Part shown: piece after piece, positions 7,159 through 12,198 of the stretch
Layout of the letters: each line of letters opens with the position of its first letter
How positions within the stretch are numbered: position 1 is the first letter of the stretch
Made by a program: the position numbers and the translations under genes
The notes under the pieces: generated by a model
Database searches by the model: none
What the model was told of the DNA's origin: nothing
What the model saw: the letters and a program-made list of their open reading frames with translations, nothing else
Assembly: GCA_002439755.1 (NCBI GenBank)
Contig: DJPH01000029.1
Span: 1-12,198, forward strand
Length of the DNA: 12,198 nucleotides
Direction: 5' to 3'
From: Prevotellaceae bacterium UBA6417
GTDB lineage: Bacteria > Bacteroidota > Bacteroidia > Bacteroidales > Bacteroidaceae

Positions 7159-7554
7159 ATACTTTTTTTTGTTTTTTAGGCCGTTTCATGGGAAAACCTT
7201 CCATGATGTGCACTTTTAAAACTTTGGGTGGAATCCATGCATTGCAAAACAAACGAAAATGCAATGTCAGGCATTGCAGGTTGCGGTCTGTACACATCGC
7301 AGGTCACAACTTGACGCATTGCAGGTTACGATGTGTACACATCACCCCCTACGGTCTGTACACATCGCATGCCACAACTTGACGCATTGCATGCTACGAT
7401 GTGTACAGATCACACGCACGATCTGTACACATCGCAAACACAGATGCAAAAGCATTAAAAATCAGATATATACAACTGCCTACAGAGGAAAGGCTCACTA
7501 TGGGCACCCTCCTGCTGCCTTTATGGCTCCAACCGTTGCAGGCAGACCTTATGC
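7159..7554. other. Gene-free intergenic stretch between DUF3467 and the sensor operon
   Basis: No credible gene lies in this stretch. Plus-strand frames across it are made of repeat translations, and the 68-base repeat period is not a multiple of three. It holds a T-rich tract (7161-7177), four copies of GCATTGCA (7239, 7271, 7316, 7384), the tandem repeat block described separately, and a weak stem AAAGGC (7489-7494) / GCCTTT (7517-7522) just beyond the DUF3467 stop. That stem has no U-run and is not a convincing terminator. On the minus strand the stretch is the 3' flank of DUF3467 and the upstream region of the sensor operon. Confidence 0.6.
7271..7440. repeat. Mosaic tandem repeats (68-base period) with internal palindromes
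   Basis: Two near-complete units, 7305-7372 and 7373-7440, share CACAACTTGACGCATTGCA, then an arm reading CGATGTGTACA, a spacer, and an opposite-facing arm TCTGTACACATCGC (7355-7368 and 7422-7435). A shorter leading unit begins at 7271 with GCATTGCAGGTT and carries only one arm (TCTGTACACATCGC at 7287-7300); compared with the next unit it lacks about 23 bases, close to one arm plus spacer. Unit one contains the perfect palindrome ATGTGTACACAT (7331-7342). Unit two contains a 14-base inverted repeat (7397-7410 with 7421-7434). Unequal copies and non-unique spacers argue against CRISPR. Possible roles are clustered regulator sites, a REP-like element or a structured RNA. Confidence 0.85.
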
Positions 7555-7866
7555 TCAGGCTTCCCCTTTGGGCACCTTGAAGGGGGCAACGGTGCGTGAA
7601 GCCGTTTCGTGCAAATCGATGTTGCCGAATGCAGCCTCATACTTGGCAATGTTGTCACGCAAAGCCAGGAAAACCCGCTTGGCATGCTCGGGAGCCATCA
7701 CCACACGTGCTGCCACCTTGGGCTTGTTCTTTCCGGGAACGAGACGAAGAAAATCGAGCACGAATTCGGCACTCGAGTGGGTGATTACGGCTAAGTTGGA
7801 GTATACCCCGTCTTCGACTTCGGGGCTGATGTCTATCTGTACTTCTTGGTTGTTGGGTTGACTCAT
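7555..7866 (-). CDS. DUF3467-family protein
   Basis: A 103-residue soluble protein with the look of DUF3467: N-terminal QEVQIDISPEVEDGVYSNLAVITHSSAEFVLDF, then LVPGKNKPKVAARVVMAPEHAKRVFLAL. It has no signal peptide or membrane segment. The frame stays open 24 codons further upstream, but those codons overlap the promoter and do not look conserved, so the Met at 7866 (MSQPNNQ) is chosen; it lies about 30 bases after the -7 box. Function is unknown. As I recall it, members in Bacteroidetes commonly sit directly after rpoC, whereas here the gene is a single unit divergent from an outer-membrane protein. It is not co-transcribed from a shared promoter with the sensor operon as far as can be seen, though no strong terminator separates them. 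Confidence 0.85.
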   Translation of the reverse strand: MSQPNNQEVQIDISPEVEDGVYSNLAVITHSSAEFVLDFLRLVPGKNKPKVAARVVMAPEHAKRVFLALRDNIAKYEAAFGNIDLHETASRTVAPFKVPKGEA

Positions 7867-7894
7867 ATTATAATAGGTATAGTAGTTTATAGAG

Positions 7895-7926
7895 CAAATG
7901 TACGGCAAAAACGGGAACGAGCCAAA
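7895..7926 (-). promoter_or_regulatory. Bacteroidetes promoter for DUF3467
   Basis: On the minus strand TTTG (7923-7926) stands 20 bases before TACATTTG (7895-7902), matching the -33 TTTG and -7 TAnnTTTG arrangement. The start codon at 7866 follows at about 28 bases. This is one of the two cleanest promoters in the window, and it supports the short start chosen for the gene. Confidence 0.7.
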
Positions 7927-8057
7927 TTTCAGTGGCAAAAAGACGTCGGCAACCTTATGAGCAGACAGCCGAATGCACTCACCTCACCAATTTATGAATA
8001 ATTAACCCATGCATCAAGCATAATCCTCCCCCCAAAAAGACGAAACAATAAAATGCG

Positions 8058-8065
8058 TAACTTTG
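8058..8065 (+). promoter_or_regulatory. -7 box for the outer-membrane barrel gene
   Basis: TAACTTTG matches TAnnTTTG and lies 24 bases before the ATG at 8090. The surrounding 15 bases (8052-8066) are nearly identical, 14 of 15, to those around the rpsU -7 box (10341-10355). No clear -33 TTTG is seen. Confidence 0.5.
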
Positions 8066-8089
8066 CAGCGTCAACAGAAATATGAGACA

Positions 8090-10177
8090 ATGAAACTTAT
8101 AAAACCCTGTTTTGCACTCCTCATTATCCTCATTTCAACAGGCACATCAGCCCAAAGCCGCAACGACTCCCTGCGGGCCATGGCAAAAGCCGACAGCATG
8201 CTGCGTGCACTGCCATCGGTCAGTGTGAAGGGAGAACGCCCGACTGTGAAAGGCCGCGACGGCAAACTGATCTATAACATGCCGGCAATTCTCAAGGACC
8301 ATCCGGCCGACAATGCCTATGATGCCATCAAGCTGATTCCCGGCATCAGCGAAGACAACGACAAGCTGCAGCTCATGAATCAACCGGTTACAGTGGTCAT
8401 CGACGGGAAAGCCACCACCCTGACAGCCGAGCAGATATATACCTTGCTGAAAACCATCCCGTCAAGCCGCATCAAGGATGCCGAAGTGATGCTGTCGGCA
8501 CCTGCACGCTACGGAGTGAAAGGAGCCATGATCAGCATCAACCTGCACCATGGTGCAACCTCGCAAACACCGCTGCAAGGCGAAATCTATGGTGCAGCCC
8601 GGCAGAAACACGACTGCAACTTTGAAGAACGTGTCAATCTGGCTACAGCAAAAGGCAAATGGACGGCAGACCTGCTCTATGACCACCTGCACGGCAACTA
8701 CTACGGCTGGCGCAACACAACATCACACCACACACTGGCCAACGGCGAGGCTCGCGACTTCATAAGCAACAACATTGTCGGCACAAGACGTCACAACCAT
8801 TCATGGAGGTTGGGAGCCGACTACAATCTGGGTGTAGACCACAGTCTGAGCTTTGCCTATAACGGCAAATATTCAACCGGCCACAACTATGAGACAACTT
8901 CCCTTGACATCGAGTCAAAAAGCCGGCACAGCGGCACAAGCACCCTGCAGAACGCACGTGCCGACTACCAGGCTCCCTTCGGACTGAAAGCGGCATTGGA
9001 ATATACCTTCTATTCAAATCCCGGACGGCAAACCCTAAACAGCACCATCGCCGACCAAACACTTCACTTCATCGCACTAAGCAGACAAAGAATCAACCGC
9101 TGGAAGCTCTCTGTGGGACAAACACACAATCTCGGCACATGGTCTCTGAACTACGGGCTGCACTGCCAAACAAGTACAGACAACGGCCTGCAGACCTACG
9201 AACGGCTGGACCCGACATCGGCCGAAACACCCGACGACATCCGAACACGCCATCAGGAAGAAATTGCCAACCTATATGCCGGACTGACGAAAAACCTTGG
9301 CAACAAACTCTCGGCAGACCTCTCGCTGGCAGCCGAATACTATCACTCCTATACATGGCACCGCTGGGACCTCTATCCGTCGCTTAACCTGAACTACCAA
9401 CCTGCAAACGGGCACATGCTGCAGCTCAGCTTCGCAAGTCAGAAGGACTTTCCCCCATACAGCGTCCTCAAAAACACTACAACCTATACCGACGGAGGAT
9501 ACGGACTTGTCATCGGAAACCCCTACCTGCAACCCGCTGGCATCTATAAGACACAACTTGTTTACATACTGAAAAACAAGTACCAATTCAGCATTTGGTA
9601 CAACTACACCAGCGACTATTTCATGCAGACGCCCTATCAAAGCACCGAGCAATATGTACTCAACTACAAGTTCCTTAACTATGACTTCAGTGCCCAATGG
9701 GGCATCATGGCCTCACTGCCCCTGAGCATCGGAAAATGCATAAAGACAAGAGCCAACTTCATGGGCCTATGGAAAAAAGAAAAAGACACTGATTTCTACG
9801 ACATGGCTTTTAACCGCGACCGTGCTTTCATCGTCATAAACCTCATGAATGCCTTCGTCATCAGCAAAAAACATGACCTGACTCTCAACGTGGATGGCAA
9901 CTGGCGCACAACATCCGTGCAAGCCACCTACACCATTCCGTCCACATGGCAGGCCGACATCTCCCTGCAACACAACTTCGCCAACAAGAAGGCCTCACTC
10001 AGACTCTATGCCAACGACATCTTCGAAACCCAACATCCCGACCCTTATATAAGGTATGCAGGGCAACACATGGATATGAAGTTGAGCTGCTATCGTGAAA
10101 TAGGACTGTCATTTTCCTACCGCTTCGGCGGCTACAAGGAAAAGCAGCACAAACAGCTTGACACCAAACGTTTCTGA
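8090..10177 (+). CDS. Outer-membrane beta-barrel protein, TonB-receptor-like with plug
   Basis: A 695-residue exported protein. The signal peptide is residues 1-21 (MKLIKPCFALLIILISTGTSA), with cleavage expected before Gln22. Residues about 40-155 resemble the plug domain of the Bacteroidetes outer-membrane beta-barrel family (SVSVKGERP, GKLIYNMP, DAIKLIPGI, VIDGK). The rest alternates aromatic and polar residues in strand-like runs, ending in SFSYRFGGY near the C-terminus. The N-terminal carboxypeptidase-like domain that many relatives carry is absent, and no TonB box is obvious. No SusD partner lies beside it, so a glycan-uptake role is not supported; the cargo is unknown. A TTG codon in frame at 8063 would give a longer product, but it lies inside the -7 box and before the signal peptide, so the ATG at 8090 is preferred. 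Confidence 0.85.
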   Translation: MKLIKPCFALLIILISTGTSAQSRNDSLRAMAKADSMLRALPSVSVKGERPTVKGRDGKLIYNMPAILKDHPADNAYDAIKLIPGISEDNDKLQLMNQPVTVVIDGKATTLTAEQIYTLLKTIPSSRIKDAEVMLSAPARYGVKGAMISINLHHGATSQTPLQGEIYGAARQKHDCNFEERVNLATAKGKWTADLLYDHLHGNYYGWRNTTSHHTLANGEARDFISNNIVGTRRHNHSWRLGADYNLGVDHSLSFAYNGKYSTGHNYETTSLDIESKSRHSGTSTLQNARADYQAPFGLKAALEYTFYSNPGRQTLNSTIADQTLHFIALSRQRINRWKLSVGQTHNLGTWSLNYGLHCQTSTDNGLQTYERLDPTSAETPDDIRTRHQEEIANLYAGLTKNLGNKLSADLSLAAEYYHSYTWHRWDLYPSLNLNYQPANGHMLQLSFASQKDFPPYSVLKNTTTYTDGGYGLVIGNPYLQPAGIYKTQLVYILKNKYQFSIWYNYTSDYFMQTPYQSTEQYVLNYKFLNYDFSAQWGIMASLPLSIGKCIKTRANFMGLWKKEKDTDFYDMAFNRDRAFIVINLMNAFVISKKHDLTLNVDGNWRTTSVQATYTIPSTWQADISLQHNFANKKASLRLYANDIFETQHPDPYIRYAGQHMDMKLSCYREIGLSFSYRFGGYKEKQHKQLDTKRF

Positions 10178-10323
10178 AAACACCCGACAATGCCGGCAAC
10201 ACCAACCAAGAAAAAACAAACGGCAAGGCAGACTTTCGGAAGCAAAGCCCGGCAAATCGAACATCCGAGCGGCAAACCACACTGAACAAAAACAAGATAA
10301 GACAAAAATAATCCGGCAAACCC

Positions 10324-10354
10324 TTGCAGGGAATTAAAAGAATGCGTAATTTTG
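10324..10354 (+). promoter_or_regulatory. Promoter for rpsU and downstream genes
   Basis: TTG (10324-10326) and TAATTTTG (10347-10354) are separated by 20 bases, fitting the Bacteroidetes -33/-7 arrangement. The start codon of rpsU at 10405 leaves a leader of about 45 bases. The leader has a weak 6-base complementarity between TTTGCG (10351-10356) and CGCAAA (10397-10402), but the left part overlaps the promoter itself. Confidence 0.6.
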
Positions 10355-10404
10355 CGCCCACAAAAACGTATCAGAAATAATAAACTAAAAACATAACGCA
10401 AAGT

Positions 10405-10596
10405 ATGATAGTAGTTCAAGTTAAAGATGGCGAGAACATCGAAAGAGCATTGAAGAAGTTTAAGAGAAAGTTTGAAAAGACCGGCATCGTAAAGGAATTG
10501 CGCAGCCGCCAGCAGTTTGACAAGCCTTCTGTTAAGCGCCGCATTGCCAAAGAACACGCCATTTACGTGCAGGCTCTCCACCGCGAAGAAGCTTAA
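10405..10596 (+). CDS. rpsU: 30S ribosomal protein S21
   Basis: A 63-residue basic protein of normal S21 length: MIVVQVKDGENIERALKKFKRKFEKTGI at the start, then the Arg/Lys-rich RSRQQFDKPSVKRRIAKEHA. S21 joins the small subunit near the anti-Shine-Dalgarno end of 16S rRNA and influences initiation. In Bacteroidetes ribosomes S21 is one of the proteins, with bS18 and bS6, that occlude the anti-Shine-Dalgarno sequence, in keeping with the weak Shine-Dalgarno use seen across this window. It opens the cluster rpsU - recombinase - hpf - tRNAs, with 78 bases to the next gene. Confidence 0.97.
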   Translation: MIVVQVKDGENIERALKKFKRKFEKTGIVKELRSRQQFDKPSVKRRIAKEHAIYVQALHREEA

Positions 10597-10633
10597 ATCG
10601 CAATTTTTAAACGTTTTTATTTCTGAGAACCGC

Positions 10634-10673
10634 ACCTTTTGCGTACATTCGTATCGCAATAAACGCAAAAGGT
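10634..10673 (+). promoter_or_regulatory. Inverted repeat directly before the recombinase start codon
   Basis: ACCTTTTGCGT (10634-10644) and ACGCAAAAGGT (10663-10673) form a perfect 11-base inverted repeat with an 18-base loop, ending one base before the ATG at 10675. A competing hairpin can form inside it: TTGCGTAC (10639-10646) with GTA plus CGCAA (10651-10653, 10655-10659), leaving T10654 bulged. The two stems share bases 10639-10644 and exclude each other. No U-run follows, so it is not an intrinsic terminator. It could set recombinase translation relative to rpsU. Confidence 0.6.
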
Positions 10674-10674
10674 C

Positions 10675-11559
10675 ATGCTGAAAGAAAGGTTTCTACATTA
10701 TCTCACCGCCGAGAAAAACTATTCAAAGGCAACAGTAGACGAATATGACTTCGTCTTGACAAAGTTCGGAGAATATGTAGAAAACCAAGGACGGAAACTT
10801 GACTGGCAGACAATCAACGAAGGTGATCTTCGTGAATGGATTGTCGCATTGATGAATAGAGGAAGCGCAGCCTCATCCGTAAACACATGGATGAGTGCGC
10901 TTCGCTCATTTTATAAATACCTGCTGTCGAGAGGCCTCGTCAAAACAGACCCCACACGCCGGATAGAAGGCCCCAAAAGAACAAAGGCACTGCCCTGCTT
11001 CATCAGAGAAAGCCAAATGGACAAACTGCTGGACAGCACAGCCTTTCCGCAAACCTACGAAGGCGTGCGCGACCATGCCATTCTGCTGACATTCTATACC
11101 ACAGGCATACGGCTCTCGGAACTGACATCACTCAACCTGAGCGACATAGACCTGACAGTGATGACCCTCAAAGTGACCGGAAAACGCAACAAGCAGCGCC
11201 TCATCCCCTTCGGCCAGGAAATGAAAGCCGAAATGCAACAATACATCGCAAAGCGCAATGAAGCAGCATCCGACCAAAGCTCCACGGCACTGTTTCTCGG
11301 CAACAAAGGCAAACGTATCACCAAATCTGCCGTGCAAAGGATCGTAAAAAACTGTCTCGGACAAATCACGACACAGAAAAAACGCAGCCCGCACGTACTG
11401 CGACACACCTTTGCCACCGCCATGCTAAACCACGGGGCAAACATCGAAGTGGTCAAAGAACTGCTGGGGCACGAAAGCATAGCCACAACAGAAATCTACA
11501 CCCACACAACATTTGAAGAACTCAAAAGAATATACAAACAAGCCCACCCAAGGGCATAA
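10675..11559 (+). CDS. Tyrosine recombinase of the XerC/XerD type
   Basis: A 294-residue integrase-family recombinase, the usual Xer length. An N-terminal SAM-like core-binding domain (about 1-90) is followed by the catalytic domain. The complete catalytic set is visible: R146 in GIRLSEL, K170 in VTGKRNKQR, H240 and R243 in HVLRHTFA, H266 in LGHESIATT, and the nucleophile Y275 in EIYTH. Xer proteins resolve chromosome dimers at dif. Whether this is XerC, XerD or a sole Xer-type enzyme cannot be told from the window. The placement between rpsU and hpf is, as I recall it, shared across Bacteroidetes, so I read it as a core gene and not part of a mobile element. The start codon adjoins a perfect inverted repeat. 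Confidence 0.93.
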   Translation: MLKERFLHYLTAEKNYSKATVDEYDFVLTKFGEYVENQGRKLDWQTINEGDLREWIVALMNRGSAASSVNTWMSALRSFYKYLLSRGLVKTDPTRRIEGPKRTKALPCFIRESQMDKLLDSTAFPQTYEGVRDHAILLTFYTTGIRLSELTSLNLSDIDLTVMTLKVTGKRNKQRLIPFGQEMKAEMQQYIAKRNEAASDQSSTALFLGNKGKRITKSAVQRIVKNCLGQITTQKKRSPHVLRHTFATAMLNHGANIEVVKELLGHESIATTEIYTHTTFEELKRIYKQAHPRA

Positions 11560-11570
11560 AACAAAAAGCC

Positions 11571-11870
11571 ATGGATATCAAGATTCAATCAATTCACTTT
11601 GACGCAACGGAAAGGTTGCAGCAGTTCATCGAAAAGAAACTGGAAAAAGTCAGCAAGGCAAACGAGGACGCACGCAAAGCCGAAGTAACCCTCAAAGTGG
11701 AAAAGCCCGAAACAGCCAAAAACAAACAGACATCCATCAAGGTTTCAATGAAAGGCATCGATCTGTTTGTAGAAAAAACATGCGACACTTTTGAAGAAGG
11801 AGTTGACCTTTGCACAGAATCACTGCTCCGTCAGGCAGAAAAATACAAGGAAAAACAAAAAGGCAAATAA
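11571..11870 (+). CDS. hpf: Ribosome hibernation-promoting factor (short HPF type)
   Basis: A 99-residue protein of the HPF/YfiA (sigma-54 modulation) family. It begins MDIKIQSIHFDATERLQQFIEKKLEKV, the expected strand-helix start, and ends with a basic tail (KYKEKQKGK). There is no long-HPF C-terminal dimerisation domain, so it is the short form. Such proteins bind the decoding region of the 30S subunit in stationary phase or starvation and stop translation. It starts 11 bases after the recombinase stop, so the two are probably co-transcribed. In many bacteria hpf expression follows the stringent response; the synthetase/hydrolase pair elsewhere in the window is on a different operon, so any link is only conceptual. 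Confidence 0.93.
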   Translation: MDIKIQSIHFDATERLQQFIEKKLEKVSKANEDARKAEVTLKVEKPETAKNKQTSIKVSMKGIDLFVEKTCDTFEEGVDLCTESLLRQAEKYKEKQKGK

Positions 11871-11887
11871 AAAAAGCGCCTAAAGTT

Positions 11888-11917
11888 TTTGCATGTAAGA
11901 AATAATGTATACCTTTG
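11888..11917 (+). promoter_or_regulatory. Promoter for the tRNA cluster
   Basis: TTTG (11888-11891), 18 bases, then TACCTTTG (11910-11917). This matches the -33/-7 pattern. Transcription would begin near 11922-11925, about 65 bases before tRNA-Tyr. It gives the tRNA (and probably tuf) unit its own promoter inside the larger rpsU-hpf cluster. Confidence 0.65.
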
Positions 11918-11919
11918 CA

Positions 11920-11985
11920 CCCGTTTCGAGTTGAAAGCAGCACAGAAATACTCACAAGTATCCTTGACACGCTGCTTAAAACGGG
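11920..11985 (+). promoter_or_regulatory. Nested-stem leader hairpin upstream of tRNA-Tyr
   Basis: Three nested perfect stems fill the tRNA leader: CCCGTTT (11920-11926) with AAACGGG (11979-11985), AAGCAGC (11935-11941) with GCTGCTT (11971-11977), and ATACT (11948-11952) with AGTAT (11957-11961). The outer stem ends two bases before the first base of tRNA-Tyr, so the folded leader would abut the RNase P cleavage site. No U-run follows, so it is not a terminator. Confidence 0.55.
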
Positions 11986-11987
11986 AG

Positions 11988-12070
11988 GGGCAGTTTCCAG
12001 AGTGGCCAAATGGGGCAGACTGTAAATCTGCTGGTTCTTGCCTTCGGTGGTTCGAATCCATCACTGCCCA
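11988..12070 (+). tRNA. tRNA-Tyr (GTA)
   Basis: Acceptor stem GGGCAGT pairs with ACTGCCC (12063-12069), followed by discriminator A. The anticodon stem GCAGA/TCTGC encloses a loop with GTA at 12022-12024. A long variable arm, expected for bacterial tRNA-Tyr (class II), precedes the T arm with TTCGAAT. CCA is not encoded. Total length is 83 bases. Confidence 0.95.
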
Positions 12071-12090
12071 CAAACAGAGAAAAACAGAAT

Positions 12091-12163
12091 GCGGAAATAG
12101 CTCAGTTGATAGAGCACTAGCCTTCCAAGCTGGGGGTCGCGGGTTTGAGTCCCGTTTTCCGCT
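12091..12163 (+). tRNA. tRNA-Gly (TCC)
   Basis: Acceptor stem GCGGAAA pairs with TTTCCGC (12056-12062 within 12156-12162 of the window), discriminator T at 12163. D arm GCTCAGTTGATAGAGC is standard. Anticodon stem CTAGC/GCTGG encloses a loop with TCC at 12124-12126. The T loop reads TTTGAGT. CCA is not encoded. It follows tRNA-Tyr by 20 bases. Confidence 0.94.
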
Positions 12164-12169
12164 CTTTTC

Positions 12170-12198
12170 GCTGTAATAGCTCAGTGGTAGAGCACTTC
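12170..12198 (+). tRNA. Partial tRNA, probably tRNA-Thr, cut by the window end
   Basis: The first 29 bases of a tRNA: acceptor strand GCTGTAA, TA, D arm GCTCAGTGGTAGAGC, then the start of the anticodon stem (ACTTC). It begins 6 bases after tRNA-Gly. The anticodon lies outside the window. The Thr identity is inferred from the Tyr-Gly-Thr-tuf order I recall for this phylum, not read. Confidence 0.75.

Noticed and set aside
7271..7440. CRISPR array
   Set aside because: Units follow each other without unique spacers, differ in length by deletion, and no cas gene is present.
7188..7861. Plus-strand frames reading through the repeat block (64 and 200 codons)
   Set aside because: The sequence is repeat translation (CTHH, CVHI) running antisense into DUF3467; the repeat period is not a multiple of three and there is no plausible promoter.
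10194..10319. Five CGGCAA words (10194, 10221, 10250, 10270, 10314) in the spacer before rpsU
   Set aside because: Spacing is irregular (27, 29, 20, 44) and the stretch is T-poor overall, so composition explains them adequately.
9999..10668. Minus-strand hydrophobic frames (120 and 178 codons) across the barrel end, the spacer and rpsU
   Set aside because: Antisense to rpsU and the barrel gene; the hydrophobicity comes from complementing A/G-rich coding sequence.
10634..10673. dif or other Xer target site at the inverted repeat
   Set aside because: Arms are 18 bases apart, not the 6-8 of a Xer core site, and there is no similarity to a dif consensus that I can recognise.
11871..11891. Intrinsic terminator after hpf (A-run ... 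GCGCC ... T-run)
   Set aside because: No GC stem forms between the A and T tracts, and the T-run is better explained as part of the -33 box of the tRNA promoter.

Overview
The window looks like a chromosomal segment from Bacteroidales, most likely a Prevotella-type genome. Three things point there: promoters with the Bacteroidetes -7 box TAnnTTTG (some with an upstream TTG/TTTG -33 box), the gene order rpsU - tyrosine recombinase - hpf - tRNA-Tyr - tRNA-Gly - a third tRNA, which as I recall it leads into tuf in this phylum, and an outer-membrane beta-barrel protein of the large Bacteroidetes family. No phage, transposase, CRISPR or integrative element is visible. The species assignment is inference.

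Layout. Bases 1-145 hold the end of a short plus-strand frame that reads like the first ~48 residues of a lipoprotein and then stops; it may be a decayed gene. A YihX-like HAD phosphatase follows at 155-781 (+). It converges on a five-gene minus-strand operon (7074 down to 820). In transcription order this encodes: a membrane sensor with a PP2C-type phosphatase and a fused RsbW-like ATPase; a RelA/SpoT synthetase-domain protein; a small HD alarmone-hydrolase-like protein; an SLC13-type transporter with two RCK/TrkA-C domains; and a stand-alone STAS protein. Gaps between genes are 6, 34, 25 and 43 bases.

The 480 bases from 7075 to 7554 contain no gene. They hold the operon's promoter and a mosaic of tandem direct repeats (period 68 bases) with palindromes built on TGTACACATCG. 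A DUF3467 gene (7866-7555, -) diverges from an outer-membrane beta-barrel protein (8090-10177, +). The right end is a translation-related cluster: rpsU, a XerC/D-type recombinase, hpf, tRNA-Tyr(GTA), tRNA-Gly(TCC) and the start of a third tRNA cut by the window edge. Two structured leaders lie here, one directly before the recombinase start codon and one directly before tRNA-Tyr.

How the genes may work together. The operon contains every component of a partner-switching module (phosphatase, kinase, STAS antagonist) except a sigma factor or other obvious output. Between those components sit a matched pair of alarmone synthetase and alarmone hydrolase and an anion transporter. The best reading is a membrane stress or nutrient sensor whose phospho-STAS output is tied to nucleotide signalling and solute uptake. 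That linkage is inferred from operon structure and is the most interesting feature of the window.
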